From Bacillota bacterium (GTDB lineage Bacteria; Bacillota; Clostridia; Christensenellales; DTU072), in contig JAEXAB010000001.1 of assembly GCA_023394875.1 (NCBI GenBank), positions 310,001 to 374,000 of the forward strand: a stretch of DNA of 64,000 bases, written 5' to 3'. Made by a program: the position numbers and the translations under genes. The stretch's first letter is position 1. Every line of letters begins with the position of its first letter. The notes under the pieces are model-generated. The model was not told the DNA's origin. It worked only from the letters and a program-made list of their open reading frames with translations, and ran no database searches. Positions 8,696 through 17,077 of this stretch are shown here, one piece after another.

Positions 8696-8944
8696 TTAGC
8701 CCCCGCTGGCAGGCGATAAAATGGCTATTTCGTCGCCGTCGTTTAGCTTGCTTTTGAACATATTAAGTTTGTCGATAGCCACGCCGTTAATATAAATCAA
8801 TGCGTTTTCCCATTCATCTACGGGCACATTCGTTTTTCCCTCAAGCAAAGTTAAGGCGTCCCACAAGGTTTTTACCTTGGGGATTTTATAGCTAGACTCA
8901 TCGGTTTTAAGACGGTAAAGTCCGTATAATTTTATGGTTATCAT
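8696..8944 (-). CDS. MoaD/ThiS-like sulfur carrier
   Basis: An 82-residue ubiquitin-like sulfur carrier ending in PASGG; the C-terminal Gly-Gly is the thiocarboxylation site. It is expected to be adenylated by the adjacent ThiF/MoeB-like enzyme and to donate sulfur for the dithiolene of molybdopterin. The start MITIKLYG at 8944 is chosen over an in-frame ATG at 8992. It overlaps the aor stop as ATGA, has AAGGAA about 10 bases upstream, and gives a normal MoaD length. The MoaE partner is not encoded in this window. Carriers of this type are often found beside tungsten oxidoreductase genes. Confidence 0.86.
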   Translation of the reverse strand: MITIKLYGLYRLKTDESSYKIPKVKTLWDALTLLEGKTNVPVDEWENALIYINGVAIDKLNMFKSKLNDGDEIAILSPASGG

Positions 8945-10818
8945 ATTTTCAATTTCCTTATCAACGATTTTTTCGGTATTCCGTTCTTCCAACCGCGGTA
9001 ACGGTAGAAAGTACCTTTCATTTTTGACAATCTTACTTCGGTGCCGCTGCCGGGCTGTTTTTCATTGAGCAGTCTATTAGGCAAAGTATCGTCATCGGGA
9101 GTTAGTCCTAATCTTAAATTAACTAATCTTTCTAAGTTATAGCCTCTTTCTCCTATTCTGATAAACTTACCGATAGAACACTTCATACCCGTTAGGTGAT
9201 TAATAATCTTCGGATACGGTACCATAGAAGGGATATTGAGGTTAAGCAGCCACAAATTCTTATGCGCCCAGCCTACGATTCCGCCGAAATACGGCATAAC
9301 TTTGTTGACCATTCTTACAATCTTGTTGTTGGGATTCTCAATCAAAAATCCCGGCAATACGGCATAGCTTGTAAACAAGCAGGAGCCCGCCGCCGAAATA
9401 GCTTCCATCAAATCCTGGAAGAAAATATTGAAAGCGGCTTTGCCTTTGGTGGTAAGCCCGCTTACGTTTAAGCCTAAACCTTCCAAAACGACCAAATATC
9501 CTGCGTTAAGGTGACAGCCGCCGCGGTTGGCTACTGCATATCCTAGTCCCATACCTTGTGCGCCTCTGGGTTCGTATGCGGCTAATTCTAACCCTTTTAC
9601 GTTAATAGCATAATCTTTGCCGCCGTATTTTTCGGATAGCTTTTTGGTGCCTTCGGCAATTTCCGCGCCTATGCCTTCCCTTGTTGCCGTTGCCTTAACA
9701 AGGCTTACTAAATCTAAGTTTTCGTCGCCGAATTTTAGTCCGTTGTCCCAAATTCCCTTTTCATTAAGTTCCATAGCAAAACCAACGGTACTGCCAAAAG
9801 TAATAGTATCCATACCGTATTCGTCGCAATAATAGTTGGCGTCCAGGATTTTTTGCATATCGTTATTAAGTAAGTTACTACCTAATAACGCCAAAGTCTC
9901 AACTTCGGGACCTTTAACGGGCTTGCCTTCTACCATAACCACACGTCCGCATTGGATAGGACAAGTGAGGCAGCCTTTATTCTTTACCAAATATTTTTCT
10001 CTGAGGGTTTCTCCACTGATTTTTTCAAAATCTTCATAACTGCCGTCTTGATAGTTCTTAGTAGTCAATAGATGCTTAAAATTCATTGTGGTGATAAGTC
10101 CTGCGGTGCCGTAGGTGGGGAGCTGTTTTCCGGTAAGAGGATGGGAAGTAAGGGTGTTTATCCATTTTTTACCCAGTTCCTTAAAAGCTTCCTGGTTTTC
10201 GTATTCTACTTTCATAGTGCCGCTGGCAACCAGACCTTTTAGCTTTTTACTGCCGAATACCGCTCCTACGCCGTTTCTGCCCGCCGCGCGCTCTTGGCTC
10301 ACTACTGCGGCGTATCTGACAAGATTTTCTCCTGCAGGGCCGATAACGAAAGTCCCTTTGCCTTTGCCGCCCAAAATTTCCTGACTTTCTCCAGTAAGCT
10401 TACCCCAAACGTGGGACGCATCGCAAAATTCTATTACTCCGTCGGTAATATTTATATAAGTGGGAGTTTCTGCTTTGCCTACGATAATAAGACCGTCGTA
10501 GCCGGCTTTTTTTAGATTTATACCGAAGCTTCCTCCGCAATTACTGGACGTACATAGCCCTGTCAACGGAGAAATGGTAGACACGTTAAACCTGGAACTA
10601 CTGGGAGCCGTAGTTCCCGTCAAAGGGGCGGTGGTAATGATTATGGGATTATTTGGATCAAACGGTTCTATCTTTTCGGTAACCGTATCGTACAGAATCT
10701 TGGCGGCAAGCACTTTTCCGCCTAGATATAGCTCTCTGTATTCATCGCTGATGGGATAATCACTGACGCTTTTATCGCTTAAATTTATTTTTGCGAACCT
10801 GTTTGCATATCCTTTCAT
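8941..10818 (-). CDS. aor: Tungsten aldehyde:ferredoxin oxidoreductase
   Basis: A 625-residue AOR-family enzyme that oxidises aldehydes to carboxylic acids (or the reverse) with ferredoxin, using a tungsten bis-pterin cofactor and one [4Fe-4S] cluster. Seen: N-terminal RFAKINLSDKSV, SSSRFNVSTISPLTG, the pterin-binding RAAGRNGVGAVFGSKKLKG, cluster cysteines CLTCPIQC near residue 290 with the fourth probably in AGSCLFTSY near 490, and GGCHLNAGY. Length is normal. It heads the tungsten-cofactor operon, with GAGGTG 5 bases before the ATG and its own promoter upstream. Physiological substrate is unknown. Confidence 0.95.
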   Translation of the reverse strand: MKGYANRFAKINLSDKSVSDYPISDEYRELYLGGKVLAAKILYDTVTEKIEPFDPNNPIIITTAPLTGTTAPSSSRFNVSTISPLTGLCTSSNCGGSFGINLKKAGYDGLIIVGKAETPTYINITDGVIEFCDASHVWGKLTGESQEILGGKGKGTFVIGPAGENLVRYAAVVSQERAAGRNGVGAVFGSKKLKGLVASGTMKVEYENQEAFKELGKKWINTLTSHPLTGKQLPTYGTAGLITTMNFKHLLTTKNYQDGSYEDFEKISGETLREKYLVKNKGCLTCPIQCGRVVMVEGKPVKGPEVETLALLGSNLLNNDMQKILDANYYCDEYGMDTITFGSTVGFAMELNEKGIWDNGLKFGDENLDLVSLVKATATREGIGAEIAEGTKKLSEKYGGKDYAINVKGLELAAYEPRGAQGMGLGYAVANRGGCHLNAGYLVVLEGLGLNVSGLTTKGKAAFNIFFQDLMEAISAAGSCLFTSYAVLPGFLIENPNNKIVRMVNKVMPYFGGIVGWAHKNLWLLNLNIPSMVPYPKIINHLTGMKCSIGKFIRIGERGYNLERLVNLRLGLTPDDDTLPNRLLNEKQPGSGTEVRLSKMKGTFYRYRGWKNGIPKKSLIRKLKI

Positions 10819-10839
10819 TTTTCACCTCTACATAATATT

Positions 10840-10871
10840 ATAGTGTATTCTTATAATAGTGTATTCTTATA
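10840..10871 (-). repeat. Two perfect 16-bp tandem repeats in the aor leader
   Basis: Plus-strand ATAGTGTATTCTTATA occurs at 10840-10855 and again at 10856-10871 without a gap. The repeats cover the predicted transcription start and first bases of the aor leader, a typical place for a repressor array. The protein that binds them is not known. Confidence 0.75.
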
Positions 10872-10873
10872 TT

Positions 10874-10902
10874 AGTATATTACAATCCGCTCTTACAGTC
10901 AA
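10874..10902 (-). promoter_or_regulatory. Sigma-A promoter of the aor-moa operon
   Basis: On the minus strand TTGACT (10897-10902) and TATACT (10874-10879) are 17 bases apart. Transcription would start near 10867, about 50 nt before the aor ATG. The nine downstream genes are within a few bases of each other, so this is probably the only promoter for the group. Confidence 0.65.
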
Positions 10903-10969
10903 TTAGGCAAAATCCAACAAACTATATAATAATCCTACTTAATATGGCTCAAAAAGGATAAAAATCAAA

Positions 10970-12448
10970 CTATTTATTCCAAAGTTTGTCTTCAGTAACG
11001 CCCGTTGCCGTCTCAACGTCGGAGATTTCTTCTTTAGATAAATTCGTCAAAGTTCCACTTTCGCGCAAGTCACCCAAAGCCTTAATTACCGATTCAAAAC
11101 GCCTTTTATTTATTTTGTTAGCGAAGGCAAAAACAAGACAACCTACCAAAAGTACGGCAGGGATAGCTATAAACAGCCATTTTATACCCAAAACGATTTT
11201 CGACTGGGCATAGGCGGCGGGGTCAAATTCTGCAACGGTGCTTTTAAGAATATTGTATTCATTTTGGTCAAAACCAATAGCCTTTAAGCCAAAGCCCAGA
11301 ATAAATATGGAAACGCCCGAAATAAACTTCCTCATAAAGGTGGTTATGCCCGAATATACCCCTTCTCTCCTTTTGGCGGTCACGCATTCGTCAATGTCGT
11401 ATATATCGGACAGCATCGACCAGGTGGCAAGGTTGCCCGCGGCAGCGCCGAAACCGATTAACATAGCAAAAATACAAATTACGATAATCGGAGTGGAAGG
11501 ATTAACAAAGATAAACAGTAAGGAAACCAAAATCCATATCGGTATACCGATAAACAGCGGAAAAACTTTGCCTTTTTTCTTGGCTATTTCTCCGTTTACT
11601 ATCATAAAAATCAACTGACTTACCAACAAAACGCCCATAACAAGGGTATAGCTTTGATAGCGTAAAACCACTATGTCTATGTAAAAAATAAAGAGGGCAA
11701 GCACTAGGTCGATCGTTACTTGGAAGAACAAAAATATCCCCAAAAAGTTCCGATACGACTTTAGCTTAAATACGCTTAGCCAGTCTTTGAGGGTAATTTT
11801 TTCTATGGTGGTCGGCAGTTCTTTTTCCCTTGTTCCTAAAAAAGCAAAGAGCCAGCACAGTCCGAAAATAACGCCGAAAATTATTGCCATAACTAAGTAG
11901 CCGTTCTTTTGTTGCGGACTAATGCTAGCGCCCCCAATGGAGTTAATAATAATACCCGGCACAACGGCTGCAAGTAAACTTGTGGCGCCGCTAAAGCACA
12001 TTCTGTAGGTGGTAAAGGACGTTCTTTCGTTATAGTCGTCAGTAATGTCGGAAAGTATGGAGTTATAAGGCACCATAACAATGGTAAACGCCGTGCCGAA
12101 AAACATATAAGCTATTGCATAATAGGCTATTTTCCAGGCTATACTTTGTATGCCGAAAGAGTAAAAAAGCATAACAAATGACAAAAAGACAGGCAATATG
12201 CCTGCCAAGAAGTAAATTCTTCTTCTACCAAAACGGCTGCGGGTTCTGTCGGACAGCCTACCTACTAGAGGGTCGGTCACCGCGTCCCAAATTTTGCCTA
12301 TCAGTATAATAACCGTAGTGGCTAGAATGGGGATTTGCTCTACCAGCACAAGAAAATTCATAAAAAACAGAGAGAATATCAAAAAAGCGCCACCGCCGTA
12401 GATATCTCCCGAAGCGTAAGACAGTTTACTCAAAATTTTGTTTTTCAT
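10970..12448 (-). CDS. GPH-family sugar:cation symporter
   Basis: A 492-residue membrane protein of the glycoside-pentoside-hexuronide:cation symporter family within the major facilitator superfamily. It opens with KLSYASGDIYGGGAFLIF, the family-type start, and carries KIWDAVTDPLVGRLSDRTRSRFGRRR split between helices 2 and 3, the best-known GPH motif. About twelve hydrophobic helices follow. It probably brings in the sugar, glycoside or sugar acid used by the operon. It is the last gene, overlapping the IclR regulator by 4 bases. The substrate cannot be read from sequence. Confidence 0.88.
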   Translation of the reverse strand: MKNKILSKLSYASGDIYGGGAFLIFSLFFMNFLVLVEQIPILATTVIILIGKIWDAVTDPLVGRLSDRTRSRFGRRRIYFLAGILPVFLSFVMLFYSFGIQSIAWKIAYYAIAYMFFGTAFTIVMVPYNSILSDITDDYNERTSFTTYRMCFSGATSLLAAVVPGIIINSIGGASISPQQKNGYLVMAIIFGVIFGLCWLFAFLGTREKELPTTIEKITLKDWLSVFKLKSYRNFLGIFLFFQVTIDLVLALFIFYIDIVVLRYQSYTLVMGVLLVSQLIFMIVNGEIAKKKGKVFPLFIGIPIWILVSLLFIFVNPSTPIIVICIFAMLIGFGAAAGNLATWSMLSDIYDIDECVTAKRREGVYSGITTFMRKFISGVSIFILGFGLKAIGFDQNEYNILKSTVAEFDPAAYAQSKIVLGIKWLFIAIPAVLLVGCLVFAFANKINKRRFESVIKALGDLRESGTLTNLSKEEISDVETATGVTEDKLWNK

Positions 12449-13182
12449 AATGCCTCCGTAAGCGACTTGACCGCAGCTGTCATTTTTTTGATGATAAAAT
12501 CCATTTTTTCCTTAGTCATGTGGCTGTTTGCGCCCGACACGCCCAAAGAATACAGACATTTTTTCCTGCTGTCAATAATCGGCACAGCTACGCACCGAAT
12601 ATCAAGACTAAGTTCGTTATCGTCGATAGCATATCCATCGTTTCTTATCTTTTCCAGTTCTTTTTTCAAAGCCTCTTCACTGCTTATGGTGTTCGGCGTG
12701 AACTTTTCATAAGTAATGTTGGTTAGCATATGTTCCCTTTCGGAATCAGTGGCAAAAGCAAGCAGACATTTGCCTACCGATGAGGCGTGAAGGGGTTCTC
12801 TGTTGCCGATTTTGGCATTTACTACCAGTCTGCTGGACGATTCGGCTTGCTCAACAATAACCGCGCCGTCGTTACTTAATGCGCAAAGGTGTACCGACTC
12901 TTCTACTTGACGGCATAAAGCGTCCATAATGCCTTTGATTTGTCCTAAAATGTTTCTACCCTTATAATAATTATTGGACATTTGCAAAATGGACGGACCT
13001 ATGCTGTACATTCCGCTGTTGCGGTTGACTTCTACCATATCTTTTTGGATAAAAGTCTTAATAATTCTGGAAACGGTACTTTTGTTTATTCCCAGCGCGT
13101 TGGCTATTTCGGTAATGGTACACGACCGCTTACCCGAAATAAATTCCAGCACAGCCAGACCGTTTTCCAGAGCTTTGCTCAT
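12445..13182 (-). CDS. IclR-family transcriptional regulator
   Basis: A 245-residue regulator. Residues about 1-65 form a winged helix-turn-helix (ITEIANALGINKSTVSRIIKTF), and residues about 75-245 an IclR effector domain with LHASSVGKCLLAF and the late DIRCVAVPI. IclR proteins bind small metabolites, often sugar acids or aromatic breakdown products, and regulate adjacent catabolic genes. It lies inside the catabolic operon with 4-base overlaps on both sides, so it probably regulates this operon and is co-expressed with it. Confidence 0.92.
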   Translation of the reverse strand: MSKALENGLAVLEFISGKRSCTITEIANALGINKSTVSRIIKTFIQKDMVEVNRNSGMYSIGPSILQMSNNYYKGRNILGQIKGIMDALCRQVEESVHLCALSNDGAVIVEQAESSSRLVVNAKIGNREPLHASSVGKCLLAFATDSEREHMLTNITYEKFTPNTISSEEALKKELEKIRNDGYAIDDNELSLDIRCVAVPIIDSRKKCLYSLGVSGANSHMTKEKMDFIIKKMTAAVKSLTEAL

Positions 13183-13820
13183 ATCATACCCCGATAATAA
13201 TTATTGAGAATATTGTTTTGCAACGCCGTGTTTTTGCAGCTGCCTTTAATAAGTTCCACAAAGGGCGCATGGGCAAAAATGGTGTTTAGTATGCTCTTAT
13301 CCATATTGTTTAATATCTCTTCCATAGGCTTGTGAACGGCTGTGGAAATGGTTTTTAAGGTGTTGCGGCTATGTCTTTGACTTTCGCTACGTTCGGGAGG
13401 GTATCCACGCCCGAATTCGTCTTCAAAGAGTTTTTCAAAAATATTATCCAAATTCTTATCCCCTGCCCAGCCGAAGCCTTTATTGAGAGCCAAAGAAATA
13501 CAATTACCGCCGTTTATCTGACTGAACAGCCAAGCGTCAAGGGGATTATCGATAAGTCCGCAAAAAACGTCGGGATACTGCATAACGGAAAGCAAAAAGC
13601 CCTGTCCTGTACCGCAACCGCCCACAACGAAGTCAACCGCGCCAAGGTTAAGCAATATCGCCGCCATAAGTCCGGTATGAATATAAGTAAGTCCGTTTTC
13701 TGCCGAATCCTTCGCGCTCATACCCAGGTTAATCGCCTCATAGCCGCTTTTTTTGATTGCCGCAATAATATACTGGTTTTTATCCCTTGCCGAAACTTCG
13801 TTAATAACCGCAATTTTCAT
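13179..13820 (-). CDS. RpiB/LacAB-family sugar-phosphate isomerase-like protein
   Basis: A 213-residue protein. The first 150 residues follow the RpiB/LacAB fold: MKIAVINEVSARDKN, GLMAAILLNLGAVDFVVGGCGTGQG (the conserved substrate-loop cysteine and GTGxG) and later NGGNCISLALNKGFGWAGD. Such enzymes interconvert aldose and ketose phosphates. The C-terminal 60 residues extend beyond ordinary RpiB, as in a group of larger relatives of uncertain substrate. The ATG at 13820 is chosen because AAGGAGATAAAATT lies just upstream; an in-frame start at 13844 would overlap the previous gene. Part of the sugar or polyol operon. Confidence 0.8.
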   Translation of the reverse strand: MKIAVINEVSARDKNQYIIAAIKKSGYEAINLGMSAKDSAENGLTYIHTGLMAAILLNLGAVDFVVGGCGTGQGFLLSVMQYPDVFCGLIDNPLDAWLFSQINGGNCISLALNKGFGWAGDKNLDNIFEKLFEDEFGRGYPPERSESQRHSRNTLKTISTAVHKPMEEILNNMDKSILNTIFAHAPFVELIKGSCKNTALQNNILNNYYRGMI

Positions 13821-13824
13821 AATT

Positions 13825-15021
13825 TTATCTCCTTTTATTACCAAAAAGAATACTTAAAAAGCTCTTTTTCTTCATTAACGGCTTATCTTCATAACAATTT
13901 ATTACTATTTCTTTATTCTGTCTGGAAGAATCCAAAGTTGCCAAAGCAAACTGCAAAACTTCCCGTCCCTTTTCTCCCGATAATATAGGCTCTCTGTCCT
14001 CTTTTATTGCATCGATAAAATCATGGGTGGAATTAATAAAAGCGTCCTGCCAGTCGTGCGGGAAATCCCAAAATTCGGTAACCTTGCCGTCTTTATAAAG
14101 AATAACGGGGGCAACGTCAGAGAGCATTTCTGCGGTACAGCGGGTAAGCCAAACTACCCCTCTGCTACCGGTAATTTCCATTCTTTCATCGCAAGTATAG
14201 TATTTACCTTTGATATAGAGTGATTCCGAAGAAGTAATATCCCACACGCCGTATACTTTTTTGTCGGCGTACTTCCACATTACTACCGCGGGGCAGTCCT
14301 GACAAACGCCGCCTAAAATTTTGGTTTCGTCAATCCAGGCAACGACCTTTTCCACTCCCCCCAGTAAATCGATAAAAAGAGAAAACTTATGGTATCCATC
14401 GTCAAAAACTACAGGCCCGCCACCCGACAAGGAGTCGTTTAATCTCCAGCTCCAGGATAGCGTATCCACTTTCCAGCCGGTAGGGTCAAGTTTCTCTTCG
14501 CAAACGCCCTTTGCCCTAAGCTTACTTGCAGGGGTGTTGCAAGACATCAAACCGCCGTTGTTCATTTTGTAGCGTATACCCACAACGTCGCCGATTTCCC
14601 CTTTATTTATCAAATCTTTTAGGAATAAATAGGGCGGATAATGTACGAAATTTTCATAAACCTTTAATTTAACGTTGTTTTTCTTGGCGGCTTCTATCAT
14701 TTTGTCGCACTCTTCTAAATTTAGCGCCATCGGCTTTTGTACCGAAACGTGCTTTTTGGCTTCGCATGCCTTTATCGTAAGGTCACAGTGCAGGTGATGA
14801 GGCACAAGTATTTCCACCCCCACAATCGTAGGGTCGGCAAGTACCTCTTCATAGCTGTCATAAACTTTGGGAATATTGTGCTCTTCGGCAAACTTTTCGG
14901 CGGCGGCTTTGTTCTTGTCGTATACCCCGTAAAGTTCGGCGTCGGTTCTGTCTTTGTATCCGGCAACGTGCAAAGTGGCTATTCTGCCGCAGCCTATTAA
15001 TGCAAATCTCAATTTTTCCAT
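13825..15021 (-). CDS. Gfo/Idh/MocA-family oxidoreductase
   Basis: A 398-residue NAD(P)-dependent dehydrogenase of the glucose-fructose oxidoreductase/inositol dehydrogenase family. The N-terminal Rossmann domain has RFALIGCGRIATLHVAGY, then EILVPHHLH and VQKPMALNLEEC (family EKP motif, with Q in place of E). The C-terminal half is the larger beta-sheet substrate domain. It probably oxidises a hydroxyl group of a cyclitol, sugar or sugar acid. It has AGAGGTGG upstream. With a neighbouring IolD-like enzyme and RpiB-like isomerase, inositol or a related polyol is a reasonable but unproven substrate. Confidence 0.87.
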   Translation of the reverse strand: MEKLRFALIGCGRIATLHVAGYKDRTDAELYGVYDKNKAAAEKFAEEHNIPKVYDSYEEVLADPTIVGVEILVPHHLHCDLTIKACEAKKHVSVQKPMALNLEECDKMIEAAKKNNVKLKVYENFVHYPPYLFLKDLINKGEIGDVVGIRYKMNNGGLMSCNTPASKLRAKGVCEEKLDPTGWKVDTLSWSWRLNDSLSGGGPVVFDDGYHKFSLFIDLLGGVEKVVAWIDETKILGGVCQDCPAVVMWKYADKKVYGVWDITSSESLYIKGKYYTCDERMEITGSRGVVWLTRCTAEMLSDVAPVILYKDGKVTEFWDFPHDWQDAFINSTHDFIDAIKEDREPILSGEKGREVLQFALATLDSSRQNKEIVINCYEDKPLMKKKSFLSILFGNKRR

Positions 15022-15062
15022 TATCCCACCTCTTTTTTATTATACTATAGTCAGGTCAAAAC

Positions 15063-16853
15063 TTAAACTGTCTCTTTTTTTATGTTCTCCTCATAAATTC
15101 TGCGCTTTTCTTCCATATAGGCAGGTATTGGCACGTCCCACCAGCCGAAAGCCTTGCCGCCGGTGAACGGATATTCTCTGGACACGTCAATAGTAATCAA
15201 TGTAGGCTTGTTATTCTTAATAGCTTGCGCAGTATCGTTTTTCAATCCCTCTAAAGAATAAGGCTTGTACGACTCAATGCCAAAACCTTTTGCAATATTA
15301 TAAAAATCGGGACTATAGGCTTTGCCGTCGCGCATAAAATCATTGCCGAACGCGCTGTCTTTACCCAGTACGTCGTTTTGCAAATCCTTAATAGCCATCC
15401 AACCGCTGTTGTCAGCCAAAATAATAATTACAGGGATATTATATTGCGCCATAGTGGATAATTCCTGCATTATCATCATAAAGTCGCCGTCTCCCAACAA
15501 TGCAACCACAGGTTGATTTGGTTTAGCTAATTTTGCTCCGATAGCCGCAGGCACCGCCCATCCCATTGTAGAAAAACCGCCCGTTGTCAGATTGCAATAA
15601 GGCTTTGGATAGCAATATTCTTGGAACAATTGCGCCTGGGTATTACCCGATGATGTGGCAACTATGGTATCTTCGGGTAAAACTTCGTTCAACGCGCCGA
15701 TAATTTGGGAAATCGTCGGCATATCGGTAGGTATACTGCGGATATTAACCAAATAATTCTTCCACTCTGCGCGTAAATCTTTTATTTCTTTAAGATAGCT
15801 GTTGTTAATTTTATAGTCAACCAAAGAATTGTTTAGACGAATAACGGTATCAGTTAAATCAGCAACAATTCCCACGTCGGCAAGATAGTTTTTGCCGATT
15901 TCCGCTGTGTCTAAGTCTACGTGAATTAGCTTGGTATCGGGGAAGTTAAAGCTTACTCCCTTGCGGTAAGAACAAGTGGTTTCATCGGCAAATCTAGTGC
16001 CTAACGCCAAAATAACGTCGGCTTCACGGCAGATTTTCAGCCCAACGGGAGTACCCTTGGAACCTGTATGGAAACAATATTGCGGATGAGTTTCCTCCAC
16101 CGCGCCTTTACCTGCCAAAGTTGTAACAACGCCTGCGCCCCACTTTTCGGCAAGGGCTATTATCTTTTCGGCGCATTTTGCCCGTAACGCTCCACCGCCT
16201 GCTAGAATAACAGGTCTTTTTGCGGTCTTCATAAGGTTAATAGCCGCTTTGAGGCTCTCTTCGCTTGCGGTAGGCTTGTCGGCAACGTATTGTTTAGTGA
16301 TATCCTTTATTTCGATTTCTATAGCGGCGGCTTGCACGTCCATAGGCAAGGTAATAACGCACGGTCCGCTTCTGCCGTTGTTCATCAAACCGAACGCCCT
16401 ATTTATAATCCTAGGTATTTGTCCGACCGTCTCTGCCCGCCAACTTCTCTTACAAAGAGGCTCTAAGCTCCTTATTATATTGCTGTCGGCATATCTTTCC
16501 ACTTCCTGCAAAACGCCCACGCCCTTCATATTGGTATGCGTGTCCCCGCAAAGCTGCAAAAACGCCGTGGAATCAACGTAAGCCGTCCCAAGTCCGATAG
16601 CGGTATTGAGAGAACCAGGTCCTATGGAAGCAAAAGAAGCAATGGGCTTACCCGAAACTCTATAGTATCCGTCGGCAATAGCCGTTGCCGCCTGTTCATG
16701 CTTAACCTGAATATACTTTATATTCCCCTTTTCCTCTTCCTTTCTTATGGCGTCAAAAAGCCCCAAAACGCCGTGTCCCGGTATACCCAAAACGTATGGC
16801 ACACCGTGATTTATTAGTTCTTTAACAATGATTTCCCCGCCTGTCAGTTTCAT
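15063..16853 (-). CDS. ThDP-dependent acetolactate synthase/IolD-like enzyme
   Basis: A 596-residue thiamine diphosphate enzyme. The N-terminal domain holds the catalytic glutamate in VKHEQAATAIADGYYR. The middle domain has VILAGGGALRAK. The C-terminal domain has the cofactor motif GDGDFMMIMQEL ending in ADNSGW (GDG...N). Overall it resembles acetolactate synthase large subunits. The ending GGKAFGWWDVPIP recalls the WWDV stretch of IolD, the trihydroxycyclohexanedione hydrolase of inositol breakdown. No acetolactate synthase small subunit is adjacent, and the neighbours are catabolic, so a C-C cleaving catabolic role is favoured. First gene of the leftward operon, with GGAGG ahead of the ATG. 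Confidence 0.82.
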   Translation of the reverse strand: MKLTGGEIIVKELINHGVPYVLGIPGHGVLGLFDAIRKEEEKGNIKYIQVKHEQAATAIADGYYRVSGKPIASFASIGPGSLNTAIGLGTAYVDSTAFLQLCGDTHTNMKGVGVLQEVERYADSNIIRSLEPLCKRSWRAETVGQIPRIINRAFGLMNNGRSGPCVITLPMDVQAAAIEIEIKDITKQYVADKPTASEESLKAAINLMKTAKRPVILAGGGALRAKCAEKIIALAEKWGAGVVTTLAGKGAVEETHPQYCFHTGSKGTPVGLKICREADVILALGTRFADETTCSYRKGVSFNFPDTKLIHVDLDTAEIGKNYLADVGIVADLTDTVIRLNNSLVDYKINNSYLKEIKDLRAEWKNYLVNIRSIPTDMPTISQIIGALNEVLPEDTIVATSSGNTQAQLFQEYCYPKPYCNLTTGGFSTMGWAVPAAIGAKLAKPNQPVVALLGDGDFMMIMQELSTMAQYNIPVIIILADNSGWMAIKDLQNDVLGKDSAFGNDFMRDGKAYSPDFYNIAKGFGIESYKPYSLEGLKNDTAQAIKNNKPTLITIDVSREYPFTGGKAFGWWDVPIPAYMEEKRRIYEENIKKETV

Positions 16854-16929
16854 ATAGCCAATATCCTCCGCTAATAAATATAGTTTAATTTCTAAAAAAA
16901 TCTATAAAAAAATACCCCTTTATAACTAA

Positions 16930-16958
16930 ATTATATTCCCGCCAACCCAGCCAGTCAA
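16930..16958 (-). promoter_or_regulatory. Sigma-A promoter of the ThDP-enzyme operon
   Basis: On the minus strand TTGACT (16953-16958) and TATAAT (16930-16935) are 17 bases apart. Transcription would begin near 16923, giving a 70-nt leader before the GGAGG and ATG of the ThDP enzyme gene. Confidence 0.68.
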
Positions 16959-16974
16959 TACGAACGTGAAAAAG

Positions 16975-16995
16975 CCGTTGCACCCTGTGCAACGG
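16975..16995. promoter_or_regulatory. Palindromic operator candidate between divergent promoters
   Basis: CCGTTGCAC (16975-16983) and GTGCAACGG (16987-16995) form a perfect 9-bp inverted repeat with a CCT spacer. Its centre lies about 62 bases upstream of the leftward start site and about 70 upstream of the rightward one, where an activator shared by two divergent promoters often binds. A terminator is unlikely, since both flanking genes read away from it. Candidate binders are the IclR or GntR proteins encoded nearby, or a global regulator. Confidence 0.55.
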
Positions 16996-17019
16996 ACTTT
17001 TACCGAAAAAAAATGTCTA

Positions 17020-17048
17020 TTGACAAGATTTTTTGCATATGCTACACT
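17020..17048 (+). promoter_or_regulatory. Sigma-A promoter of gntR-glycyl radical operon
   Basis: Perfect TTGACA (17020-17025), 17-base spacer, then TACACT (17043-17048). Transcription would start near 17055, inside the FadR-type operator. Confidence 0.7.
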
Positions 17049-17050
17049 TG

Positions 17051-17061
17051 TGGTAATACCA
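17051..17061. promoter_or_regulatory. FadR-type GntR operator
   Basis: TGGTAATACCA is a perfect 11-bp palindrome matching the FadR-subfamily GntR operator consensus (T-GTNNNAC-A). It lies on the predicted transcription start of the gene for a FadR-type regulator, which indicates negative autoregulation of the operon. Confidence 0.6.
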
Positions 17062-17077
17062 CCAGAATAGTGAGATT

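Noticed and set aside
8945..8992. Longer N-terminus for the MoaD-like carrier
   Set aside because: The extra 16 residues are encoded within aor and do not fit the family; the ATGA overlap start gives a normal length.
16971..17000. Palindrome as an intrinsic terminator
   Set aside because: Both flanking genes are transcribed away from it and it lies upstream of both promoters, so it is more likely a protein-binding site.
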